NCBI GenBank assembly: GCA_029204225.1
Contig: CM055109.1
Span: 29,448,361 to 29,512,360, forward strand
Length of the DNA stretch: 64,000 bases
Source of the DNA: Diphasiastrum complanatum
Lineage: Eukaryota; Streptophyta; Lycopodiopsida; Lycopodiales; Lycopodiaceae
Direction of reading: 5' to 3'
Part shown: positions 44,954 through 57,483 of the stretch, piece after piece
Position numbering within the stretch: position 1 is the first letter of the stretch
Layout of the letters: each line of letters begins with the position of its first letter
Program-made: the position numbers and the translations under genes
Notes under the pieces: model-generated
The model's input: the letters and a program-made list of their open reading frames with translations, nothing else
What the model was told of the DNA's origin: nothing
The model's database searches: none

Positions 44954-46086
44954 AAGCTACGCCAATTTTTCAGTTTGCAGCATGTTTGGTTGATGGTTAG
45001 CTTGCATTAGGCATCTTGTCGTGGTATGAATAGTGTTAGATCTGCATTTTAGGGTTAGTTTGGGATCGATTTTGCTTCATTTGAGTGGATTTGCTTGTTT
45101 GAAATCTAATCTAATTATTAAACAGGAAAAGCTATTCAGATCACCAATCTTGAGATTCATTTGGATCTGAGATATCAGAGAAAATAGCAAAAATTGGTCA
45201 AATCTGTCAGATTTGGTCAAAAAGAGGCAAAAAGCATCATCAGAGTTCAGAACTTTTTACCCTCTTTTAGGAAACCTTCACCAAGTTGCAGACACCTTTG
45301 GTTTTGTTTATAGAACCTTCAGTTTGAAGGGCGAAGATTAAACCTTTGCTCGATTTATTGTGCTAAGATGTGATTTTGATCTATCTACTGCTAGGTCGAC
45401 GAAGAATAATATCAAAAATAGAAAGGGTTTCAGAGGATCAGTTGTCATATTGTCATATTTTTGCCAAAAAAAATAGTCATTTTTTTGCAAAATTACCAGT
45501 ATTACTCTTGATCCTTCGCCAGAACCTTCGTCGAGTTTTCAGAACATTCTATTTATAGAAAAATACTATTTTTGAGTTCGACGAAGATTCATCTTGATCA
45601 GATCACAAAATTTTTTGATTTTTACACTCGCCAGATTACAGAAATTGTATTTCCTTGTGTCGCAAACCTTCGTCCGGTTTTTCATGGTTTTATCTGTGTC
45701 AGATCTTCCATCTGAAAAGTCGACGAAGGTTATTTTCCAAGAAATTGCCCAAAAAATTGTTCAGAGAGTTTTTTTCCAAAGTAGCACTGTTTAACCTTCG
45801 TCGAGCCAACCTTCGCCTAGCAAACCTTCGCCAGTCCTATTTTAAGTTTCTGATTTTCCAAATCAAGTCTCTATCAAAATTTGGATCAAATCTGATATAT
45901 TCTGAATTGGATTTTGAGAGATTTATTATTTTTGAGAAATATCAATTGATCGAATTTCAAAAAGTTTTTCATCATATAGAATCAGATTCTTGAAAAGTGG
46001 AATAGATCTAGCAGATCTAATCTGAGATAGTTTTTTGAAAAAATCTAGATCCAATCTCATTATCTATTTGATCTAAATTTGTGAAG
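44954..46086 (+). other. Gypsy leader with repeated ccttcgtcga motifs
   Basis: Non-coding leader of about 1.1 kb. Variants of ccttcg(t/c)cga/g, and the complementary form gacgaagg, recur about ten times between 45240 and 45830. The same motif returns after integrase (52290-52600). Confidence 0.65.
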
Positions 46087-47660
46087 ATGGCTGCCCCTGG
46101 AGGTGCTCCACAGGAGATCAATCCAATTATTGTTAGAAGAGCACCCTGATTGGATCTACCCAAATATAATTGATTAACAGATCCAGTTAGATTTCTTCAT
46201 ATCTATGTTGAATCTTGTGAGGTCTATGGTGAGATTTATCCTCAAGATAAACTTAAGTTATTTCTATGGCCTTAACAGGCACAACACAAGATTGGTACTA
46301 TAACCAAGATGAAACGGAGCGTACAGATTGGGAGGTTGTTAAACGAGCCCTTATCACATGGTTCAAACCGTGGAAGTTTATGAAAGACCCTTTCCTACTT
46401 TTAAGTAAAATTAAAATGGGAAAGAGAGAAATGGTTCGAGATTACATCAAAAGGGTGAAACGTCTTAGATCTAAATGCGAACCTGAGATGATTAATGAAA
46501 ATGCCATGATTATGTGGTTTTTGTCAGGACTACCTAAACGGATCAGACATGAGCTGAAACGCCAGTATGAGTATGCACTTTTGCAAAATGCTATGGATGA
46601 TGCAATTTGGGAGGAGGATGAAGATTCAGATGATGAGCCGAATGTCAATATGTTGCCTTATACACCAGGGCAGACTACTACGACATCCACCACTATTGCA
46701 TCAATGAATGCCAATGCTACTGCAGAAATGATGCTCAATGAGTTCGAGAAACTTGGGAAGACCCAGCAGAAACAGATGGAAAAATTGCAGTTGCAATTTG
46801 ATGAGAAGATCAAAGCATTGGAAAATTTCCACGGAGAAGTGAACAAGGAACTTGAGAAGTTTGCAAAAAAAATTTCTACCAGGGAAAATATCTGGTGTTC
46901 TATTTGTACAGAAAATCACACAGTGAACAAGTGTCCTCAATTGAAAAAATGAATGAAAATCAGTGTTTGCCATCTGTGTAATTCAGCTGACCATGAGACG
47001 GTTTTTTGCAACTTCAACCCTCGGATAATTCAGCAACGGTATGCCCAGATGGGATATCGAGATCCGCAGTATGGAGGCAATCCAGCAGCAAGACTGCGAC
47101 AATCTACTCTTGGATACCCGGAACATCTAGCTTTGCCTGCCCCACCAAAACACTCCGCTTCTCCTGCCAATTTGATGGAACCAGAACCTTACGGAAGTGC
47201 TGAAAAATGGAGCTATGGTAATGATCAGGAAGGTGGATCTTCAGAATAGTATGCCATTTATGCTATCGCTCAACAACAAGCCTCGAGAAATTGGACCAGA
47301 GCACCACTTGGATGCTTTGCATGTGGAGAAAATCACAGAGTTGTAGAATGCCCAAATAAAAAAAAATTTGTACCATTCTGTCGTGATTGTGGATATAGGC
47401 ATTCCTATAAAGACTGTCTAGCAAGATTGAAGCCACCACCAGCTACAACACCTGTAAATTTGATAACCATCAAGCAAGGATCAATAGCTCAAAATAAACC
47501 AAGTGCACCCTTGATGGTGGTCACCAGAGCACAAAAGCAAAAAGAACCAGTAGTGGATCCAGTACCTGCTGATTCTATACCATTGAACGAAACACCAACA
47601 GCATCGGGAGTCTATCCAAATCTTAATACAGAAAAACAAAGATATCAGGATATGAGATAG
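46087..47660 (+). pseudogene. Gypsy gag, broken, with four zinc knuckles
   Basis: From ATG 46087 (MAAPGGAPQEINPI) the gag continues through YVESCEVYGEIYPQDKL. It shifts frame near 46262, then reads LTGTTQDWYYNQ and the core to SGLPKRIRHEL. A coiled-coil-like Glu/Lys/Gln stretch follows (about 46730-46870). Then come four CCHC knuckles: CSICTENHTVNKC, CHLCNSADHETVFC, CFACGENHRVVEC and CRDCGYRHSYKDC. Stops at about 46949, 47247 and 47658 break one otherwise continuous frame. Most plant gypsy gags have one knuckle, so the number is unusual. Confidence 0.88.
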
Positions 47661-48845
47661 TGGATTAAACATCTGCAAGAAGAAGAGGAACTTGAGGCTG
47701 CTAAAGTAATAGCTGAAGTTCGGTCTTCACCATTGCAGCCTCCAAGAAATTTACGTACGGATATGAATGATCAATTACATCATCACGAAGAACCCTTCAA
47801 GATGACTGAACCGGAAGCACCACATACAGAATTACTCATGACCATTTTGTCTAGCAAGATCAATATTTCATTGGGAGAGTTCCTAAAGTTGGTGCCAAAA
47901 ACTAAAGAAGTCTTAGCGCAAAAGTTAGCTCAAGAAGAACTAGAAGTCCACCAGGAGCCGCTTTTTTGTGTTGGATTTGAAGAATCTAACGATGTACTCC
48001 ATGTTGGAGCCGCTTGGAAAAGTGAACAAAAGAATATCATTCTGCCAATACAACATAGACAATTTTCTAAAGAAGCAGCCGTGATAGATGGCGATTCAGG
48101 AGTTAACCTGATTTCTACAAACCTATGTACAAAATGGGGCCTTACAAAGATTAAGCTTGCTAATTTTGCTATTAAGCTAGCGGATCAAACGACAGTTCGT
48201 CCACGAGGAATGGTGGAAGATATACCTGTCAGGATTGCAGGAATACAGTTTGTCATTACTTTCGTCGTGATGGACTTACTAGAAACACCAAATGTCTATC
48301 GAGTTCTATTAGGACGTCCATGGTTACGAGTTGCGCAAGTAATTCATAACCGGGGTACCGGAAAAATCGCTTTTGAAAATCATGAACGTGCAGGTAAAGT
48401 TGATCCTACGACTTGGACTATCAAACTAGTGGTTCAAAAAGTAGATGACGATTCATCAACAACGGATCAGAGAAAAAAATGGGAAGTTCACTACAATTCT
48501 CAAACGGATATTGTCAATTGGAATGAAGCTCTTGCAACAATTGATTGTACAGTAGGATATATGTGTCAACAAGATATTCAATCAGAGTTGAGCGAGATTT
48601 CCTTATTAGATCAAATTTTGGATACACCAATCACGTTTCCACTAAATGTGCTGAATGTAGCCTGGATATCACTAGAACCTATACCAGATTCAATTGAGGA
48701 TGATCTCATACCAGTGAGCCATGCCTTAACTTATGTGCAGAACTTACGGATGAACAAATTCTACATCATATGGATCCGACCAGATTTGGAGTGTGTAATG
48801 TTCCTGATGAACCAACAATCAAACCACTTAAAGCAGTTATATTGA
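47661..48845 (+). pseudogene. Gypsy protease region
   Basis: The reading frame of gag continues without a fresh start. A retropepsin-type core shows DGDSGVNLIS (D-S-G at 48093-48101), an IAGIQFVITFVVMDLL strand block and the flap-end motif VLLGRPWLRVAQ. A long tail with ALATIDC follows. The minus-strand fragment at 1199-3110 matches this order. A frameshift occurs between about 48770 and 48845, where the tail moves to another frame. Confidence 0.85.
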
Positions 48846-50740
48846 AAGGAGGCATAATCACAGGTTCGATAACAAAGAAACAAGATAAGCAACATTATAA
48901 TACGGTCCTGAAATGGGAAAATCCCCCTCAAAAGATCGATTCAAAAGAAGTGCCACCGCTATTGGATAAAGGCAAAGGAAAAGTCAAGAATGATCCTTCA
49001 AGTTAGATTTCCAGCAAGACATCATCGTCTAGGAAGTCTTCACTTGTGAAGAAAGATATATCATCCCGAAAGTCATCACCTCCATGATCAATTCCTGCTA
49101 AGAAGGCTAAACGAAGATCCAAGACAAGTCCTTTCGAAAAAGAACAGGCAAATGTAGTCCAGCATGATATGCCAGAGCATTTTAAACGTTATACACTGAA
49201 TGAGGTGGTTATCATGTTACCTAAAGCACATCGTGAACCTGAAGAACACATGCCGGAATCTAAAGAGGTTTACGATGGCCCAACTAGGATGCAGCCAATG
49301 AATCTTGCTCGACCAGGAGAACCGGAAAAGATTGTACAAGTGGGATCACAACTTACTCCTGAACAGTATCAAGCACTCCGTTTGTTACTTATTAAGTATC
49401 AAGATTGCTTTGCATGGACTTATCAAGATTTGAAGGGTATTTCGATATCAGTAATTGAACATACCATACCTTTAGTACCTGATGCAGTTCCAAAGGTCAC
49501 AAAGTTCTATTCGTGGTAATCCTAATGTGGCAGATCTGATAAAGAAAGAACTTCAGAGATTGCTTGACGCCGATTTCATTTATGAGATCGAGCATACAGA
49601 ATGGATTTCACCGATTGTCATTGTTCCTAAGAAAAATGAGAAATTGCGAATCTGTGTGAATCTCAAAGCATTGAATAAAGTGACAAGGAAGGATCACTTT
49701 CCGTTACCTTTTACTGAAAGCATTTTGGATCGCCTTGCTGGAGCGGAAGCTTATAGTTTCCTGGATGGATTTAGTGGTTACAACCAGGTTAAGATTGCAC
49801 TTGTCGATCGTCACAAAACTGCTTTTGCAACAAAATGGGGCACCTATGCTTACAAAGTAATGTCGTTTGGACTCTATAATGCACCAAGTTCATTCCAAAG
49901 AGTAATGCAATTTGCTTTTAGAGATTATCTATAGAAATTTCTTGAAATTTACTTGGACGACTTGGGAGTTCATAGTACAGATACAGACCACCTAGATCGA
50001 TTGGAGAAAGTATTTGAAAGATGCCGCAAATATTAGAATTCTCTAAATCCAGAAAAATGCTAGATATGGGTTTCGCACGGAGTTGTGCTTGGACATGTGA
50101 TATCAAAACATGGTATTGCCACCGATTATTGTAAGATCAAAGTTATTGTGGAATTGCCACCGCCAGCAACAATTCGAGGAGTTTATGTGTTGATGGGTCA
50201 TGCAAACTACTATCGAATTTTTATTATTTTCTTTGCGGATTTAGCACGACCTATATACAAACTAACTATTGTTCCTATTTGGACAGTAGAGGCGTTAGAA
50301 GCCTTTGAAAAGTAAAAAAAGCATTAACTTCAGCACCAATATTGTGTTCTCCAGATTGGACATTAGAGTTTTATGTTCATACGGATGCCTCAAAATACAC
50401 CATTGGATCAGTTTTGACGCAGCCAAGTGACTATAAGAAGGATTATCCCATACGATTTGCAAGCAGATAGCTTACAGATCCAGATAAAAATTATTCAACA
50501 ACAGAACGTGAAGCGCTAGCCATGATTTTTTCTGTTCAAAAATTTCGTCACTACCTCATGGAAACGCACTTTGCATTTTATACGGATCATTAACTGTTAC
50601 TTTACTTGGTAAACAAGATGTGTAATACTGGACGTATTGCAAGATGGTTATTATTATTGACTGAATTTGACTTTCGAATTGTGCTTAGAAAGGAAAGCAA
50701 CATTATCTAGCCAATCACGTTTCGCGAATTAAATCTGCAC
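48846..50740 (+). pseudogene. Gypsy reverse transcriptase and RNase H, broken
   Basis: After a Ser/Lys-rich linker, the RT block begins near 49330 (LTPEQYQALRLLL, DCFAWTYQDLKGI), shifts frame near 49500, and continues with ISPIVIVPKKNEKLRICVN, SFLDGFSGYNQV and the catalytic YLDD at 49950-49961. A stop lies just before it. The connection and RNase H blocks follow (YVHTDASKYTIGSVL, STTEREALAMIFSVQKFRHYL) with stops at about 50468 and 50592. Catalytic motifs are recognisable, but the protein cannot be made. Confidence 0.9.
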
Positions 50741-52041
50741 CAGTTAATACTGAAGTGGATGAAGAACTGCCAGATGTTGCGCTGTTCTATGTTGAAGCAG
50801 TACCTGAGTGGGCCGCAAATATTGTTGAGTACCTGATGCTAGGACAACCGAATGACTCCTTGACAAAAGTACAGAAGAGACAATTGATTCATAAGACTCA
50901 AGCTTATCAATTAATTGCAGGACAATTGTATCATCGTGGATCCGATAATATTTTACGCAGATGTGTTTTACCACATGAAGTATCAGATTTAATCATGTTT
51001 TCACATGATGGCATGGGTGGAGGACACTTCTCTACAGATATTACTGTTCGCAAACTTTTGCAATCCGGTTGTTGGTGGCCTACGCTTCATAAGGACATAG
51101 AAAATTTTATTCAAACATGTGATGTCTGCCAGCGAGCACAATGGCCTACTCGACAGAATTATGAACCCTTACATCCGGTTTTATCGCAACCACCGTTTGA
51201 AAAGTGGGGACTAAATTATGTTGGTCCTATTCATCCTGCTACGCAAGGATCTCAAGCTCGATACATTATCGTTGCAACTGATTATATGACCAAGTGGGTT
51301 GAAGCCAAAGCTGTCAAAGTGGATGATGCGAAATCTATGGCCAAGTTTCTATTATAATCAGATTTGGATGTCTGATCGAAATTGTCAGTGACCGGGGTAC
51401 ACACTTTGTTAATCAAACAATAAAGTGTTTATTGAAAGAATTTTCCATTATACACAGATTTAGTACTCCCTATTATCTCAGAGGGAATGGCCAAGCTGAA
51501 TCTTCCAATAAGATTCTATGCACCATTTTGACAAAGACAGTTGAAGCAAGTCGATCCAATTGGGAACATAAACTGTATGCAGCATTATGGACATTCGAAA
51601 CCGCTTACAAAAATAGTACAAATCAAACACCTTTTCAACTGGTTTATGGTCAAGATGCTGTTATGCCAATTGAATTTTTAATCCTATCTTTATGCATAGC
51701 AGCAACGAAACGATTAAATGATAATATGTCTTTACAACTCTGTCATGAAGCGTTGCAGAAATTATGTGAAACCCGATTGATGGCAGTTCATGTCTTAGCA
51801 GGCAAGGCATGGCACGATCGTCGATTGCACAAAAAAGATTTGGAAGTAGGAGATCTTGCATTGATGTACAAAACCAAGCTGATCAGGGTAAGTTGAGAGT
51901 TACCGGGGAAGGCCCATATAAAGTGAAGGAAATTCTGAACTATGGCGCAGTAATTCTTGAGCACTTGGATGGAAAATGATTTGATACTTCGATAAATGGT
52001 AGCCGATTATACAAGTTTTGGCAGCCTGCTCCGCCAGTTTA
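50741..52041 (+). pseudogene. Gypsy integrase, catalytic Asp lost
   Basis: The zinc-binding part is clear (HDGMGGGHFS, then CDVCQRAQ). The core reads FEKWGLNYVGPI where the first catalytic Asp (usually G-I/L-D) is Asn at 51214-51216. Farther on, the second Asp (VSDRGTHFVNQ, near 51390, after a frameshift at about 51355) and the Glu (NGQAESSNK) are present. The C-terminal part continues past a stop at 51894 as GPYKVKEILNYGAVILEHLDGK and ends with SRLYKFWQPAPPV near 52040. Confidence 0.9.
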
Positions 52042-52883
52042 GCAAGCCTGATCTCAATATATTTCTTAATTTTATTTGTTTTTCAATTTTTTGTTTTTAG
52101 TGTTTAATTTGCTGACTTTTTTTGGAAAAAGACAGTTAGAAAAAAAAACCAAAAAGAAAAACAAAAAAATAAGGAAAGATTGATGAGCAAAAGTCAGGAA
52201 GTCATCAGCATAAAAAAAAGGAAGCACAGTATTCTTTATGAAAAATGACTTAGAAAATTACTGATTGGGACAAATTTGGCTAATACAATATCAGGAACCT
52301 TCGTTGAGCTCTCAGACTGTACATCCACCCTTTATTTATCTAAATTGAGGTGGGCGAAAGTTCTTGACAAGAGAAAATCCAATTTTTTGAGTCAGGCGAA
52401 TGTTCAGTGATATGCCATTTTGGGAACCTTCGCCGACCATCATAACCTCATTATGAACCTTCGCCGACCTGGTAGATGATCTTAAAATGTCAAAATTAGG
52501 TTGTCCATAGGTTCAGATTGTGAAAAAATACATTTATGACAGTACCTGGGCAAAGGACCCTCCTGGGCGAAGGTTCATCCTTCGCCAGTCCTGAAAAACG
52601 TTTGCCTGATAGGTTCAGATCCCTAGAAACATTTGCCGAGATTTTTATAGCCTATTTTTACAGTATTGCACATGCTTGCAAATTTTTGTTCAAAACTGAT
52701 CAACCAAACTACTATTCAGTGTAATGGACCCACCAAATTCACCTATAAGTTGGCTGAATTTGATTCATTTCTCACTTGTGCTAGCAAAGCTCTTGCGATT
52801 TTTTCTTGCGATTAAAGCCTTCCAAATTTCCTACATTGCCTTCTGATACACTTTCACGTGTTTATAATTCCTTTCTGATCATC
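52042..52883 (+). other. Spacer between integrase and the third ORF
   Basis: Non-coding. An A-rich block (52130-52170) is followed by four or five ccttcgycga-type motifs (52290-52600), the same as in the leader. It may carry a promoter or splice acceptor for the third ORF, but nothing decisive is seen. Confidence 0.45.
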
Positions 52884-54419
52884 ATGTCTTCTACCGATAC
52901 TTCCCAGTCTCCGCGCTATACTATCCATCGTGATGTCCCATCTGCAACGGACATCATGATTCTTCCTAGCACAAGCATGGTCACTCAGTGGATGACCCTT
53001 GCGGAGCCTCTACTCACTGCAATGGGTATTCATGAGAGAGCCTTTTCGGGTCGTATCAGTATGGATTTCATCACTCTTGCCTTCAGTACGTGGAAGGAAG
53101 AGAAATCCAAATTCTATGTCACTTTCCAGGGAGCCACACACAAAGTGCGCGTCACTGAGGCCGCACTTGCAGCTATAGGAATATCATCTGGTGCGCAGGT
53201 CTCACCCAATCACAAGCACACCAAATAGGCCATCAAGCCATTTATCGACCTCACCAACGATCTGCACTGGACCAATGATGACTACCTTTTGGAAGCCATC
53301 ACTGAGCCTTCCATCCACGCAGTTGCCCAACTATTGAATAATTTCCTGATGGTTGGCAACCTGGGGAAAGACCGCATCACATCTCAAATCCTTCACAAGA
53401 TAGTGGAATCCCACACTAAATTGGCCAAATCCCCTCTTGAACCATATAATTGGTTCAAGATTGTTTCTGGTGAGCTCAAACAAGCAATTAAGGCCAATAC
53501 TAAGCAGCAGTTCGTTGCTGGCTCTTTATTGTCCCTCTTAGCTGCTTCTCACTTAGAAAACAGAATCCATGGCTTCCACCTGGATTCCATGCTTTCGATC
53601 TACGAAGAAGCATCGGCAGAATCATCCCATGAGGCCTCAAGCTCTCATAGTCATCGTCGTCCACACAGCGAGATCGTAATTCCTGACCTCGTCAACTGCG
53701 CTTCCACCCCCTGCTGCTATTCGCACTAAACTTCCCATCCCCCTAGCCTCTGATGCTTTCCTCGCCTCTACTCCCATACAAGGACAGTCTATGACCATTG
53801 GGCCTACCATTTCCATCACAGCTGCCCAGCCGCCTCAACCCCGCACACCGAAGCCACCTAACCTCACACACAAGGTAGCCCAACGCCCTTAACCCCAATC
53901 CCCTGGAAGAGGATTCAGACATATCCATGAATCTACTGTTGGTGTCGAAGATGCCAGCCAGCAACCTCACACACAAGGTAGCCCAGCCACACTTCGGGTC
54001 GACATAGTTGTAAAATCACCAAAATAGTTCGACGCCACAGTGCTTGAAGGGTTTGAAGAGGAGGATATTTTTGAAGAAGAAGATACCGTGGCACCTATTC
54101 CATGCCAACCAAGGACAGTACCATCAGGTCCTCCTGTTGCTGTCACTGCCACAACCGTCGATTCTGGTGATGCTCTAGGGTTGGTTTCAAGCCTTGGGCA
54201 AGTGATCTAGTCTATGCTGGATAAGAAGAAGGAAATGGAGTAGAGGATCTCTGATCTAGGATCCGAAAACACTCTGATCAGCCATAAAATTGTCCAACTG
54301 GATTGAGAGTCAAAGATAGCCAAACAACATGAAGAAAAGGCTGAAAGCGAAAAGAAGTTGGCCCAACAACAAGCTGATCGCTTGGAAACCTACATCAGCT
54401 CCCTACAAAACACGCTGAC
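52884..54419 (+). pseudogene. Third ORF of the Tat-like gypsy, unknown function
   Basis: From ATG 52884 (MSSTDTSQSPRYTIHRD) the frame is open to a TAG at about 53226. It resumes immediately (IKPFIDLTNDLHWTNDD) and stays open to 53729 (SLLSLLAASHLENRIHGFHL, then a Ser/His-rich stretch). A Pro/Ser-rich part with frameshifts follows. Near 54290-54419 comes a coiled-coil-like end (KLAQQQADRLETYISSLQN), which after copia-B continues at 60155 (QDQVDKIVQDAKQ, LLKGQLQMAKQDRTRLQ). No membrane segment or catalytic motif is recognised. Its position matches the extra or env-like ORF of Athila/Tat elements. Its sequence does not let me assign a family. Confidence 0.65.
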
Positions 54420-55245
54420 TGTGAAAAATGCAAAAATAAGCTTGGTAGAGGCCAAAAATCTTGTATATAGGATGATTACACATGTGTGGAGTCTGTTCCC
54501 ATGTGTGAAAATAGTGTACTTGTCATGTACCATAATCATATAGGTTGTACATATGATTTAATTCAAGTTCTAGTGGCTAAAAAGGCCAAAAACTAGTTTT
54601 CTAGACATATGACACATGGCATCAATCTATTGATTGCATGAGCCACATCCTTTGGTTAGGTGTCACATCCCATGTGTAGAGGACAGCTCACATGTGTGGA
54701 ATAAGCTGAAGTAGACGAATTTTGACTTCTAGAAGATTTTCAAGTAGATCTCCATATAGAAGAAAAATGGACCAAAAGTGCTCAAAATAGAAGGTTTTGT
54801 CCAAGTGTCAGTTTTGCATGATGAATCATCATATGACAAAGCACCTTTACACATGTGGGATCAAAGGGATGATCAGTACCATGAGCTCTCACTTATTGTA
54901 TATATAGAGCCACATTTGGCCATAATCATTGTGAGACACCAATCTTGGTTTTGGAAGCAATTTTGAGTGATTCTCTCCATTTGTCTACATTTGTTTTGAT
55001 TGTTTTGAGGTTCTATCAATGTGTACTTTTAGGTTGGAGTCCGTACTCAGACAGTGTTTCACATGTGTGAAACCATAAAGTACACTTACAAATTAATGAT
55101 TGTTCTTGTTAGGATTTTGTGTCTAGAATTGATCTAGATTGATCTTGATCTGAAGTAGAGTGATAGATCAAGTAATCTGACAACCAATCCCTCTTGAGGA
55201 TCAGATTAGGATCCACTCTTGGTCCTTTTTGTACCTTTTTCCACA
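54420..55245 (+). repeat. 5' LTR of copia-B
   Basis: Starts TGTGAAAAATG and ends TTCCACA. It has a TATA-like tatatataga near 54898 and many copies of cacatgtg, an E-box-like palindrome, spread through its U3 part. Confidence 0.95.
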
Positions 55246-55257
55246 TGGCATCAGAGC
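55246..55257 (+). promoter_or_regulatory. Primer-binding site of copia-B
   Basis: The sequence tggcatcagagc abuts the LTR with no gap. It differs at one position from the usual tggtatcagagc site for initiator-Met tRNA. Confidence 0.88.
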
Positions 55258-55834
55258 CTAGTACAAGAGGTTTTGTTGAAATTGATAGGGTTAATCCAAA
55301 TCAAAGCCAAAATTAGCAATTTTTTGGAAACTAGTCAAATTTTGTGTGGCGAGTTAGATTTGATAGCTATTCTCAAAATTTTTGGTCCAGATCTTGTTGT
55401 GGGCTGTAGGAACCCTTTTCACACACGTGAGGCCGTATAGCTCCGGTTTTGACTAAGAAATAGAATTTGACTCACATACCTAATTTGAGTGATTTTTGGT
55501 GCAAAATCAAGCATTTTCTATAGAGAATCTAATGTTTTGATTAGTTCTTGGATTAGATCAGTCAAAAAATTAAAATTGAAGCTTGAATGAGGTGCATTAA
55601 TTGGTCATCTCTGATTTTTTGATTGTATGTTGAAGTTGAAGAGAGAAATTGCTAAAAATCATAGATTAAGGAGTGATTTTGCAAGGTTGAGACTAGAATC
55701 TAAATTTCCATCATTCTAGATGGGTTCATGAGTGATAGGATTGAGTCTATAAGCTTTCTAAATTGCTAGAAGACTTTAGGTTTAGATCTCTTAGAGAAAC
55801 CATAAGAGTTTCTAGTGCTTTTTCACATTCAAAA

Positions 55835-55936
55835 ATGGCATCAATGGGTGGGTTTTTGCTTGAAGCTAGTGAAAGACTTACATCCACTAATTATGCTACT
55901 TGGATAGTTCGAATGGAGTCTTCATATCAAAAGTAG
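55835..55936 (+). pseudogene. Copia-B gag N-terminal stub
   Basis: ATG 55835 opens 33 codons (MASMGGFLLEASERL, NYATWIVRMESSYQ), the recognisable N-terminus of a copia gag. It ends at a TAG. The next recognisable gag sequence, two bases later in another frame, is the basic region before the zinc knuckle. About 200 residues of the central gag domain are therefore missing, consistent with an internal deletion at about 55930-55940. Confidence 0.8.
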
Positions 55937-55937
55937 G

Positions 55938-57483
55938 ATGAGTTCCTTATCTTTGAATGATGGTGATGAAAAAACTAGCTTTTCTTTGAAAGGCAAGAAG
56001 AAGAAGTTTCCATCCAAGAAGACTCAAGACATGGAGATGGAGAACAAAGATGGAGCATCAAGCTCCAAAGGCAAGAGCAAGAAGGACAAGAAGAAGCTAA
56101 AGTGTTTCTTTTGTGGAAAAAAAGGACATTTTGCATCCGAGTGCTACAAGAAGAAGAATGCCCAAGAGAAGGACAATCAAGGCAATCTTGTGCTTGAGGA
56201 GGAGGAAGAAGGCAATCTATCTTTGATGGTATCCTCACCACAAACATCTAATCAAGACACTTGGTGGATTGATAGTGGGGCAAGCTCTCACATGACTCAC
56301 CAAAAAGACTACTTTTCTAATCTACTTTCTTACAATAGTTCTAAGAGATTTATCTTCACTGCAAGTGATCAAGAATGTGAGATTGTAGGTGTTGGATCCA
56401 TTCCTTTATGTCTAGGATCATCTAAAAAAGTAGATCTAGACAATGTTCTTTATGTACCTTCAATTACAAAGAACTTGTTGAGTGTAGGACAACTTATGGA
56501 TAATGGATTAGATGTACATTTCAAGCATGGAGCATGTTCTATCTTTAAAGATGAAAAATGTATTGCTAGTAGTTTCAAGCAAGGGAGGTTATTCAAATTG
56601 GATGCTAATGTGATGGTTGGAAGTGTGAACATGGCAAAGAAGGAGCTCACTCAAGTGGAATTATGGCACAAAAGGTTAGGCCATCCTAACTACAAAGCTA
56701 TGGAGACCATGGTGACAAAGGAGCTAGCAAGACGACTTCCCAAAACCATATCCAAGTGTGGCAAGCTTTGTGAAGCTTGTGGACTCTCCAAATCTCATAA
56801 GCTTCCTTTCAAGAGATCTTTGATAAGATCTAACTCTCCTCTTAGCCTTATACACTCGGATGTTCATTCATTTTCACATGAATCAAATGGTGGAGCTCTA
56901 ATGTATGTCACTTTTATTGATGATAAATCAAGATACTCTTGGGATTATCTCTTGTCTAAGAAAATTGAAGTTTTTGAGTCCTTTGTAAAGTTCAAAACTC
57001 TTGTGGAAAAGCAACTTAATACTAGCTTGAAAGTATTAAGAAGTGATAATGGAGAGGAGTACATCTCCAATAGGATGAAAGAGTTTTGGGGAACTAATGG
57101 CATAAAGAGAGAGTTTACTTGTACATATACTCCACAACAAAATGGAGTAGCTGAGAGAAAGAATAGGACACTATGTGAGTGTGCTAAAGCTATGAGATTA
57201 GATGCATCTCTTTCTATTTCATTTTGGGGAGAAGCTATTTTATGTGCAAATTTTCTTTGTAATATAATGACTAATAGTGCCATTAAAGGACTTACACCTT
57301 ATGAAGTATTGTTTGGCAAAAATCCAAATCTTAGTGATTTGAAAGTTTTTGGATGTACTTGTTATGTACATATTCCTTTAGAAACAAGGAAAAAGGAAGA
57401 TGCCACTTCTTTCAAAGGCATATTTGTTGGTTATAGTGAAAGTAAGAAAGCCTATAGGATATATGATCCTATTACAAAAAAAA
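55938..57483 (+). CDS. Copia-B polyprotein part 1: zinc knuckle, protease, integrase
   Basis: The open frame begins at an internal ATG after the gag deletion. Residues 56-69 form a CCHC knuckle (CFFCGKKGHFASEC). The protease motif WWIDSGASSHMT has its Asp at about 112. Then come GAG-pre-integrase (LWHKRLGHPNY, CEACG) and the integrase core with all three acids: HSDVHSF, VLRSDNGEEYIS and NGVAERKNRT. The C-terminal integrase part (FGCTCYVHIP, FVGYSESKKAYRIYDP) ends at a run of eight A bases (57476-57483), where the frame is lost. It encodes the cutting and insertion enzymes of the element. Confidence 0.93.
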
